The translations under genes and the position numbers were made by a program. DNA of 64,000 bases from Symbiodinium natans. Taxonomy: Eukaryota > Sar > Dinophyceae > Suessiales > Symbiodiniaceae. Within the stretch, counting starts at the first letter, position 1, and every line of letters starts with the position of its first letter. The stretch covers positions 1-64,000 of the forward strand of contig CAJNDS010000423.1 in assembly GCA_905221605.1 (NCBI GenBank), in the 5' to 3' direction. The notes under the pieces are model-generated. The model searched no databases, was not told where the DNA came from, and saw only the letters and a list, made by a program, of their open reading frames with translations. Of this stretch, positions 51,161 to 60,882 are shown piece by piece.

Positions 51161-51285
51161 TGGTAGCTGAGTGGTACCCTTTTGCCCTTTTTTGGGTTAT
51201 GGGTTCCCTTCTCAAACTACTTAACACCAAAAAAGGGTACCCTCATTATAATGTGGTTACTGGGCTACCAAGCAACAGGGTATGA
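51161..51285. repeat. Inverted-repeat element, about 125 bp
   Basis: Ends CTTGGTAGC and GCTACCAAG, with inner arms GGTACCCTTTT and CAAAAAAGGGTACC. Size and shape fit a small MITE or intron-borne hairpin. Confidence 0.45.
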
Positions 51286-51470
51286 GCTATGAGCAACTTG
51301 AAGCTGTAGAACTTTGTTGCGTGATTGGAGTCATTGTAAACGCTTGCGCGTGCCGCCTCGGCAGCCGGGCCGGCCCCAGGAAAGGAAGAGAGGGTTTCTG
51401 CAAAAAAAGGGGAGGAAGGGCCCAGGTCCACCGGGGGGCGTGGGGGGGGTCGGGGGGGCTTGCCACGGTC

Positions 51471-51616
51471 AATGGCCACGGCTTTTTTGCCAATGGCATG
51501 GCCACGGCCCCCATTCAGGTTGGTGGTCAGTATGGGTTTTTTCGTTCCAAATCGTACCATATTTGCCCCCAACCTTAGTGGGGACCGTGGCCATTGGCAA
51601 AAAAGCCGTGGCCATT
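51471..51616. repeat. Perfect 26-bp inverted repeat
   Basis: The arm at 51471-51496 (starting AATGGCCACGGCTTTTTTGC) is exactly complementary to 51591-51616, separated by 94 bp. Further GGCCACGG words lie next to both arms. Confidence 0.9.
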
Positions 51617-51794
51617 AGCAAGCTTGCCAGTGGCCACGGCGCGGAGGCCCTTCCAAGGCCGAAAGGGCGTCTTCTGGCTCAGACCCCCATTCTGGGCTCG
51701 AAGCCCTGGGTCTGGGGCAGATGAGGGCTTCGACACCTCACCCAGCCCCTTATTCTTTCTCATCTTGAGTGGTTCGAGGGTGGGGTGGGGCAAA

Positions 51795-52200
51795 CAAAAA
51801 CATGAGGTTAACAAAATTAGGTCTTGTTTTGGTCAATCCGGACCCAATGTCTAGTTGGCTCTACGGTAGGTTGGGGAGTGGCTCGAAGTAGTGAAAAGAG
51901 GCAAGCACTCGAATTGCAGTCTGAAATCACACTCATGCGGGCCATCCGTCACTTTGTTTCGGAGAGCGTTTCGGGCCTGTTGGTCACGGTCTGTTGGGAA
52001 AAAACAAGAAACATGAGGTTAACAAAATTAGGTTTGTTGTTTTTTTTGGCTGGACGTGCCCGAGAGCAAGAAACATGAGGTTAACAAAATCTTTTTTTTG
52101 GCCAGTTCGTGCCCGGTACCAGGGTGGGGTGTGCGAGGGTGGGGTGGGGGAAAACTAGGAAGGTGAGGTTAACAAAATCTGGGTTGTTATTTGTTTAGTT
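51795..52200 (+). repeat. Four dispersed copies of an ATGAGGTTAACAAAAT motif
   Basis: AACATGAGGTTAACAAAAT appears at about 51800, 52010 and 52074, with a variant (GGTGAGGTTAACAAAAT) at about 52161. Each is followed by a T-rich run and, in three, by CGTGCCCG, so the unit is about 50-60 bp. Confidence 0.75.
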
Positions 52201-52580
52201 GTTCGTGCCCGCAAGCACAACAATGAGGACAGAGTGAGGTTGGGGGACACTGCTTGCTGATGAAGAACATAAGCTTTATGTTGCTTGTCGTTTTGGGATT
52301 TTTGAGGTCGAAAGAGTGGCTTTACCAGAGATTGCTGCTGAACCCTAAACCCTCAAGCGCAAACCTCAAGCCTACAGCCTAAACCCCCAACAGGCCCCAA
52401 CAAACTCCAAACAGGCGCCCCTTAGTCCATGAAGCTCAGTCTCACAACGGCTAGGAAGCAAGGAAGGGTTCTCCCGAGGGTTCCAAGAAATCATTGATCT
52501 CAACACCCGGGCCCTCCCGCCCCCCAGCCCAACGTGAAAGAAATTCCATAGTAGCAGAGGTGCCACCACTTTTCTTGCAG

Positions 52581-54128
52581 ACTCGCCTCCAGCTGACGTC
52601 GCCGGCGCTTCCCACTCTCAGAGACTCGCCATTGTCGCAGACGTATGAGCTTCCCTTTCAACCCCAAACAATGCTCCCCCCCAAATTCCTAAACCCTCAA
52701 ACCCTCACTGTACTGTAACCCCAATTATGACCATGTTAGGGCACTTGTGGGGCTTATAAGTGGGAAGTACAGATATACTTGCTTAAGAAGTACCCTAAAA
52801 CCCTCAATACCCCTTCCACCCAAGCCATCCCGGCCTGCAGAATTCTCTCTGTGGGAAGAAGTACTCGTAGTCTTCCCTCAGAATTCCTATAGACATAGAC
52901 TCTAAGAACCCCCCCCCCCCAAAACCCTAAACCCTAAACCCTAAACCCTAAACCCTAAACCCTAAACCCTAAACCCCAAACCCCACAAACCGCAACTCAG
53001 GACCGGTGGGCCGAAGCTACTTCTCCACGGATCCCCAGAACTCGGCGGCCTGGTGGCTGAGGCTCCCAGTTCTCAAAAAGAAGTCCGGTTGAAGCAGCAG
53101 CGGGGGGGGGGCCTAAACCCTAAACCCTAAACCCTAAACCCTAAACCCTAAGCCCTAAACCCTAAACCCGAAACCCGAAACCCGAAACCCGAAACCCGAA
53201 ACCCTAAACCCTAAACCCTAAACCCTAAACCCTAAAGGGGGGGGGAAATAGGAGTTTTTTGCTCCTCCCAAGAATCGCTGCTTAAAGCCGGCCGTTCGGC
53301 CGCCGCCTAGAATCCAGGCTGCCTTGGTGAACCTCGGCTTGCCCCCTCAAGTGGTGATTGCTTAAGAACCCCGGAAAAATGTTCTTCCTTTATTAAGGGC
53401 AATATAGGGATGATGATGATGATGATTGTTTTTGTATTCTTTTGGGGTTCTTAGGAAATAGTAGTCAAGTGATGATTGCAAGTGTTATTGTTTTTGTCAT
53501 GTTTCTTGCTAGTATGGGTTCCATACCACCAGTACATCTTTGAAGGAAAAGGCGCAAACATGAGATTGGGGGCGTGCCGGGTTCGCACTTTCTCGGATCA
53601 CAATACCGTGGGTACGAAGTGAGCGCACCTTCTCTTCGCGGGGTGCGAATGTGCATCACGCACCCTCCGAAGAGCTTCCCCCTTCACATCCCCTAAAGGA
53701 CCTTTAAACAGGGTCGGACCTCCTCAAGCGCAGGTACACCACCGCCACGCCCACTGAAGACGATGGCACTGTGGGCCACGGAGTGAGCGAGGAAGCCACA
53801 CTTGGGGTTTAGGCCCTACGCCCTTTTTGCCTATGAAGCCCTTCAAGCCCTCTAGCACCCTAGAAAGCGTGACGCACCCTACATAAACGCTTTGCGGGCC
53901 CGAAAGCCTAAAAAACCGGTCTTCGCGCTAAGCCGTAGTTAAAACCCGGCACCCTAGACATCCCTAGACCTTGGAAAATCTGAATCCCCAAAGCCAACCC
54001 TAAACCCTAAACCCCAAACCCTAACCCCTAAACCCTAAGCCCCCCAAACTCTGTGCCAGGCGGCCGTTGCCGTTCAGGTGCAGAACCCCTTGGGCCACGA
54101 GGTCCAGAGGCCCCTCTGGCCCCATCCA
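52581..54128 (+). CDS. Exon cluster, possibly F5/8 C (discoidin)-like
   Basis: Three blocks. 52581-52642: acceptor CTTTTCTTGCAG, frame SPPADVAGASHSQRLAIVAD, donor GTATGAG. 53001-53068: PVGRSYFSTDPQNSAAWWLR then LP, donor GTTCTC. 54060-54128: acceptor CTGTGCCAG, frame AAVAVQVQNPLGHEVQ then RPLWPHP, donor GTAGTT. Joined, they keep one frame if the first junction shares its boundary G. The pattern (an A-x-DG step, then a WW..L pair, then alternating Val before an Asn) vaguely recalls discoidin-type lectin domains. Telomere-like arrays sit in the second intron. The rest of the gene is not found. Confidence 0.35.
52710..52810 (+). repeat. Dispersed 100-bp repeat, copy 1
   Basis: Shares CCATGTTAGGGCACTT, AAGTACAG and AAGTACCCT in the same order and spacing with 62501-62606. 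Confidence 0.7.
52921..52985 (+). repeat. Interstitial telomere-like array (CCCTAAA)n
   Basis: About eight CCCTAAA units after a C run, directly upstream of the exon-like block at 53001. Confidence 0.95.
53112..53236 (+). repeat. Interstitial telomere-like array with a CCCGAAA block
   Basis: CCCTAAA units, then five CCCGAAA variant units, then CCCTAAA again, bordered by G runs. The variant block shows local expansion of one changed unit. Confidence 0.95.
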
Positions 54129-54775
54129 GTAGTTCCGGGTTTTTTTGGGGGGGGGTTTGCGGTTTTGGAAAATTTTTTGGGGGGGGGGGGGGTGGGGTCG
54201 AGCTTTTCGCAGGCTAAGTTGGGGTTTCTCGGACTTGGCCGCAACTCCAGCCTGAAAGGGAAGACTCGCTTGTTTCCCAGCGTTTTGGGCGCCCTCCGGG
54301 TGTCGTCGGGGTGTTCGGGGGGGAGGGGGGGGGGGGTCCGTTCCGGAAGCGCTGGAGGTGCTCGATTTAGGGTTTAGGGTCTAGGGTGTCGGAGCTACGA
54401 CCTTTTCACGACCTAATGTTGGTCAAGGGGGAGGTTGGGCACATTCTCAACTTGAAAGGCGGGAAATCATTTCGGAGTCCCTTGCCTTGGCCGCAGCTCC
54501 GAACGCCCCTCAGAGGGTGTGAGCTGAACATCAAAAACCAAAAAAACATCCAACAAAAAGAGGGAAGGAGCCGAGGCCAATAACTCTATCAGCTCCCAGC
54601 TCTTGGACACGGATGAGCAGGGTTTTTTGTGCTCTCTCTCTTGGCTCTTTCATTCCATCAGTCAACGTTTCCTGGGCTTTCTCAAATCGAAAATGGCCCG
54701 TCAACTGACCCGGAATCTTAAGCTCCCAAACCCCAAAAGCGCCAACCCTGAACCCTCAAGGCTCTATTTCCTCAG

Positions 54776-55336
54776 CGCTCCCGACTGGCGGAGCACAGTG
54801 AACACCAGCATGCGGGACTTCGTGCATGCGGCAGCGATCTCCTGGGACACTGTCATGATGCGGAGGCCAAATTGCCTAAACCCTAAGCCCTAAGCCCTAA
54901 GCCCTAAGCCCTAAGCCCTAAGCCCTAAGCCCTAAGCCCTAAGCCCTAAGCCCTAAGCCCTAAGCCCTAAGCCCTAAGCCCTAAGCCCTAAGCCCTAAGC
55001 CCTAAGCCAAAGAGACTTGCAGATGCCAAACTCCTTGGTGCCGTTGATCCGGAATACATTCATTGAGTTTCTGGTTTTCGTCCTCGACCCTCTGATGTGT
55101 GCGTGTTCTGAGTATTCTGGACTCTGAGCCCCGAACTCTTGGTGCTCCCAAACCAGAAGCCCGGGACTTGCACCTTGCACCAGCGAGTAGCTCAAGCCCC
55201 CAAGGCAGCAGTATGAGCCGTGGACAGACTTCCACGACGGCTTCCTCATGAACACCCTTCGGCTTGATGAGCTGGCGGGGAGTTTAAGCCTCGGAGCCTA
55301 CCTTGGCCCGCAACCTCCCAAGCTGCCGTGTGAAGG
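54776..55336 (+). CDS. Exon cluster, unknown gene
   Basis: 54776-54865: acceptor TATTTCCTCAG, frame APDWRSTVNTSMRDFVHAAA then ISWDTVMMR, donor GC. 55013 onward: frame DLQMPNSLVPLIRNTFIEFL then VFVLDPL (end uncertain, perhaps near 55100); its phase fits the previous block. 55209-55336: acceptor CCAAGGCAG, frame QYEPWTDFHDGFLMNTLRLD then ELAGSLSLGAYLG, donor GTCTCATG. The composition is protein-like with standard dinoflagellate splice ends. It may be the upstream part of the gene at 58.9-62.9 kb, but no link is proven. Confidence 0.35.
54875..55008 (+). repeat. Variant telomere-like array (CCCTAAG)n
   Basis: About 18 near-perfect CCCTAAG units, a homogenised variant of CCCTAAA, filling the intron between two exon-like blocks. 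Confidence 0.95.
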
Positions 55337-56038
55337 TCTCATGTAGGGTGTCGGGCTTCGAGGTGCTAGGGTGTGACGGGGGGGCGACTTATTCTACTCG
55401 GGGCCAACGTTCTTTCTGGACTCCTTTGAGTGAGGTGGGAGGCGTAAGGCTTTTGGGCTTAGGGCGCTTGCGTGGGTTTTGGCGCCATGCCGGATGCCAT
55501 CCAAGCATGTCGCGAAACAACAAAAGCATGATGCAATGCCCCGAATAACCCTTGTAACTTGACCTACTCCTTGCTACAGGAAACCGCCCCAAAAGGGCAC
55601 AACCCCCTCCCCTTAAGGTAACCGCCGTAAAAGTGATCCCCTGCACCCCGAAACCAAGGCAAACTGGGGGCCCCCCAACAAATGCGTTTAAGATTCCCCC
55701 ACCACCCCTTGGCTTTCCCGGAAGGCTCAACAGCGCCACCCTCTTCAGCTGTACGACAGATGCAAGGTTGCACGAACCTATATCCCGAACACCACGTACA
55801 CGAGCGAGTGGACGCCTGGTTGCACTGACTTCGTAGTGCGGAAGCCTCATGCCGCAACCTCAACAACCCTGCCTACTCTGACACAGCAACCCAAGCGCCA
55901 ACGGACTTGGGCCGGGGCAATCGTGCGCAGCCGCACAAGTGCGAACGGACAGCCTTCCCCTCCCTCGCAACTTCTCCCTTTTGTTTCTTCAGCCCTCATG
56001 GTTCCTGTTACATCTGTTGGGCGGTTGCTGTTACCAGG

Positions 56039-56575
<537 letters not shown>

Positions 56576-56977
56576 CCTGCGTGGCCCTGCTCCCCGGGCC
56601 TGCCCTCTTATGTGGGTTGCCCATTTGCTTGTTTCCAGAAGATCGACAGCGGGCCCCAGAACCCAAGATGCGCTACCCAGATCTTCCTCTCTTCGGTCCC
56701 ATAAGAGTAGCTTGGAAGGTTGGGGTTTAGGGTTCGAGGGGCGCCTAGACCCCTCAAACCCCCTTGGACCCCCAAAAAGCCTCCTAAACCTTCTGAAGCC
56801 CGACACCTCCTCGTGTGGGTTTTGTCCTTTGCAAGGTTGAGAAGATCCACGAAGGACTGCAAAGTCTCGGGGGGGGGGGGGGGATCCTAGAGGGATGACC
56901 GAAAGCCGCCCTAAGACCTAGAACCCTGAACCCTGCACTGTACCCTAAACTTGCCCTAAACCCTCAGTCCCCCGCAG

Positions 56978-57060
56978 GAGAACGACCCCGGCTGTGGGCT
57001 CCTGCAGACCTCCGCGCCCCAGTGCCTGGGCTTTCAGAGCCTGCAGACCTGCCCACCCCA
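56978..57060 (+). CDS. Exon-like block, product unknown
   Basis: After CAGTCCCCCGCAG the frame reads ENDPGCGLLQTSAPQCLGFQ and SLQTCPPQDR and remains open to 57190. No clear donor, no recognised family. Confidence 0.25.
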
Positions 57061-57879
57061 AGACCGCCCGCTTACAACTCTCACAGAGTTCGCAACATGT
57101 GCTCTTGATGCACGGGGGTCTAAACAGACACTCAGACTCGGGATGCCTGCCTCGGGACACTTGCGTCACGTCCACTGGTGTGAGCCTTCTTAGGCACTTG
57201 GCGTAGGTCATTTTGTGACACTGAAGACATACGTTGGTGTCACTTGGGAAGTTTGGGGCACATGTGGGGTCGGACGTGAAGGTCACTTGGGCACTTGGGT
57301 CACTCAACTTACTTTGTGATCTGCAAGAAACTTGTGCGGGGCACTTGGCCCACTTCACAGAGGCCTCGCAGGTTTTGTTTCTGCAGCCCCTTGACTTGCT
57401 GGTCAATGACGAGAGAGGGGCGCGGACAGGTGGGCTCAGCAACTTGGGACGGATCAACTGTGCGGACAGCGGGCTCGGTTAGCCCCAAACACCACCAGGG
57501 GCCCAAAACCCCCATAGGAGCCTCCCAGGGGCCGCCTAAGGGCTTTGATTTGCTGATCAATGCCAGTGACGAGTGTTAAGGGACAACCAGGTGGGTGGCC
57601 ACTTGGAACGGGTCAACTGCGCGGACAGGTGGGCTAAGGCGTCAGTGCCAGTGAAGCGTAAGGGACCAATTGTCCGGACAGATAGTCAGGCGTTTGGCCG
57701 CGGACAGATGGGGTCAGTGGTCATTTCGGGCTTGCTCTACCAAGGAAGGGGCCTCCCAGAAACCTGCCAGGGCCCCGGCCTCCAGGAACCCCCAGCAACC
57801 TCCCAAGGCTTGGAGGGTCTCCCTGAGCGCTCGACCAGCGCCCACCTACCCCAAAAGACAAGGGAGTGGTGTGGCTGGT

Positions 57880-57981
57880 TTAGGCTTTAGGGTTTCGGGT
57901 TTGGGGTTTAGGGTTCAGGGTTCAGGGTTTAGGGTTTAGGGTTCAGGGTTCAGGGTTTAGGGTTTAGGGTTTAAGGTTTAG
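57880..57981 (-). repeat. Interstitial telomere-like array (TTTAGGG on plus)
   Basis: Mixed TTTAGGG, TTCAGGG and TTTCGGG units, opposite in orientation to its neighbours. An open frame after it (57990-58078) is possibly coding but unsupported. Confidence 0.9.
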
Positions 57982-58442
57982 GTGGAAGGCTTGGGGCCTC
58001 GGAGTTCATGTGCTGCGAACATTCGGGCTCATCCCTCGATCCCAACTCACCCTACATGCCGCACTCTTTCAGCCCTAAACCCTGCAACTTTAGCTCCTAA
58101 ACCATCCTAAACCATCCTACATCTAAACCCTAAACCCTAAACCCCAAACCCTATAAATGAGCCCTAACTCCTAAACCCAAAACCCTCTTAGACCCCCCCA
58201 ACTCCGAAAAAACTCTTTCAGCCACCGAAACTCGCCCAAACCCCCTGCGCCCCTTGAACAGTGCCACCTGTTTGCTTGTGCCGTTGAAGCCCTAAATTTA
58301 AGAGCCTCCGGCTCAAGCCGCCGACCCCGCTGGAGCATAGTTGAGACCCGCTCGCATGGAAGATCATCCCCGGCAGAGTTCTGTGAATCGTTTGGGGGGG
58401 GGTAGGGGGTAGCACCAGGACAAGCTCAAGCCAAAAAGACAG

Positions 58443-58497
58443 GTGGGTGGGGGTGGGGGGGGGAGGGGGGGGGGGCAGGGGGGTGGGGGGTGGGGGT

Positions 58498-58531
<34 letters not shown>

Positions 58532-58612
58532 GGGGGGGGGGGGGTTGGGGGGGGGGGGGGGTGGGGGTGGTGGGGGGGGGTGGGGGGGGGGTGGGGGGGG
58601 GGGGTGGGGGGT

Positions 58613-58657
<45 letters not shown>
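58443..58657 (+). repeat. Poly-G tract, about 215 bp
   Basis: Nearly all G with scattered single T and a few A or C; a C run follows at about 58758-58780. Strong quadruplex-forming potential on the plus strand. Confidence 0.95.
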
Positions 58658-58803
58658 AAACGCTGATTTTGCTGAGGGCGCCCCTACCCCCCCGTGCTGA
58701 ACCCCCTGTTTACGCTGTGCGGGTGGCGCGGTCCTCCACGAAAAAATTGTGCACCGACCCCCCCCCCCCCCCCCTCCCCCCGGGAAAGTTTTCCCATCCA
58801 ACA

Positions 58804-58961
58804 CTAAACCCTAAACCCTAAACCCGAAACCCGAAACCCTCAACCCTAAACCCCAAGCCCTAAACCCTAAACCCTAAGCCCTAAACCCCAAACCCTCCAA
58901 ACCCTCCAAGCCCTAAACCCCAAACCCTAAACCCTAAACCCCAAACCCTAAACCCTAAACC
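58804..58961 (+). repeat. Interstitial telomere-like array (CCCTAAA), degenerate
   Basis: CCCTAAA mixed with CCCGAAA, CCCCAAA and CCCTCCAA variants, ending six bases before the exon-like block at 58967. Confidence 0.95.
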
Positions 58962-58966
58962 ACCAG

Positions 58967-59575
58967 GTACCTGGAAGAGTCTCGATACGATGACCCGGAT
59001 GCCTGCCGCGACAACTCCGACTTCGAGCAGCCGGTGCGCACCCTTTGGAAGGCCCCCCAGGACTTTAGGAGTTTTAGGGTTTAGGGTTTAGGGTTTAGGG
59101 GGATGAGGCAGGTTTAGGGTTGCGGGTTTAGGGTTTCGGGTTTCAGGGTTTCAGGGTTTCAGGGTTTCAGGGTTTAGGGTTTGCAGCTTTGCAGAGGGTA
59201 GTATTTTCCTCCTTCTGAACGAAGGTGCATCCAGAAAGCCCCCGACCCTGAACCACAGGTTTCAGGATTGAGGGGGGTTAAGCCCTAAAACTCCAGCCGT
59301 CAACCCCAGACCCTCAACCCCAATGGGCCAATGGGTTGAGGGTTGCAAGGTTGACGAGGTTCATTGGGTCATTCATTTTTGTGGGCTTCCGTGGGCCTGC
59401 CAGATTCTTCCTAAACCCTTAACCCTAAACCCTAAACCCTGAACCCTGAACCCTGAACCCTGAACCCTAAACCCTAAACCTAGGGCTTCTAGGGTGGCAG
59501 GCAACCTTTGCGGTGCTGGATGCTGGCGCCGCCCGGGACTTTGCAATCCACGTGCTGGGGGGCTCCCGCATTCCG
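58967..59575 (+). CDS. Two exon-like blocks, perhaps 5' to the 60.9-62.9 kb gene
   Basis: 58967-59033: after CCACCAG the frame reads YLEESRYDDPDACRDNSDFE then QP, donor GTGCGC, ending in phase 0. 59501 to about 59575: after GGTGGCAG, phase 0, ATFAVLDAGAARDFAIHVLG then GSRIP; the donor is unclear (GA at about 59576 or GT at 59552). Phases agree with each other and with the block at 60883. A TTTAGGG array lies between them. Confidence 0.4.
59069..59183 (-). repeat. Interstitial telomere-like array (TTTAGGG on plus)
   Basis: TTTAGGG and TTTCAGGG units within the intron between two exon-like blocks. Confidence 0.9.
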
Positions 59576-60759
59576 GAGCCTTCGGGCGGAGGGGGGGGGG
59601 GGGGGGGGGGAGCTGTTTTTAGGGTGTTAGGGTTTCAGGGTGTTAAGGTTGTGGTAGGGTGGGGTTTTAAAGGGTTTTGTACTTCACATGTAACTTCACG
59701 CATTTTAAACGTTCACTGTCAGGACTGAATGACAGCTCAATGTCAAGTCAAAATGTCGCAAAACGAGTCCAGGACGACCCTGAACCCAAAACCCGAAACC
59801 TGCCACCACTCCTTCTCAGAACTTTTTTTTGCTCATCGCGGCGCAAAAAAGCAGTACCTGCCTGTCCCCTAGGAAGCCCTCTATTTTAACGCTGCGCGGC
59901 CCGCCTCGGCCCGGCCCAGCGCATCCGCGTGAGCATGGCTGATTCCGCAGCGCCCAAGTCGCTGCACCCCAAAGCATGAGGGTTGGGTTAGGGTTTAGGG
60001 TTCCGGGTTTATGGTTTAGGGTGCAGGGTTGAGGGTGGGTTTGGGGGTTCTCGCTTCACGGTTTGGCGAAAAGGAAAAGGAGAGGGGGGGGGGGGGGGGG
60101 GCAGGCAAGGGGCAGGGGAGGGGCAGGCGGGGCAGGGGGGGGCGTAGGGCAGGTTTTGGCCCGAGGTCGCTAATGCGAGGCCCGCCGGGGCGGCAGGAAG
60201 GGGTAGTGGGGGGGAGGGGGGGAAGGGAGGCGTCAAACAACAAGCGCTCGCACTGTTGCTTGAGGAAAGGAGAAAGCTTTGGGTGGGGGAGGGTGGGGGG
60301 GGGAGTGGTGGGCGGGGGGCGGAAGGCCGAAAACGCTGGCTCTCCTCCCTGGTCCGGGCACGTCGGCCGCGACTGGATACGTCGACTACGGGGGGTACCC
60401 ATTCCGGGCCAAAAAAAACTCTGCCTCAATGTCTGCGGAGTACGCTTGTTAGTGGTTCCCTAGACTTGGATCTAAACGCCTCAGGCCTCCGACCTCGGCG
60501 GATTATATTGACAGAAGCCACCCAACATACCCACTACCAAAGCCCTCCGCCCTAAACCCTGAACTCGACCCTAGGCTCAAAAGAAACCCTACACCCTAAA
60601 ACCTCAAACCTAAACCCTAAACCCCAAATCTAACTGGAAGGCCGACGGAAAGAGAGTTTTTTTGGGGGTAGAGTCGCGAAGCCATCATGATTCGGGGTCC
60701 AGGGCGCAGGGGGCAGGGGTCCCAAACCGCGAGGGCTTAGGTAAAGCATTCTGATGACA

Positions 60760-60873
60760 GGGTTCAGGGTTCAGGGTTCGGGGTTCGGGGCTTAGGGGTG
60801 TAGGGTTTAGGGTTTAGGGTTCAGGGTTTAGGGTTTCGGTTTCAGGGTTCAGAGTTCTTGGGTTCAGGGTTTA
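60760..60873 (-). repeat. Interstitial telomere-like array (TTTAGGG on plus), degenerate
   Basis: TTTAGGG with TTCAGGG and TTCGGGG variants, ending ten bases before the first exon of the six-exon chain. Confidence 0.9.
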
Positions 60874-60882
60874 GGGCATCAG

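Noticed and set aside
58364-58821. Poly-Gly and poly-Pro ORFs
   Set aside because: Direct products of the G tract, with no other coding sign.
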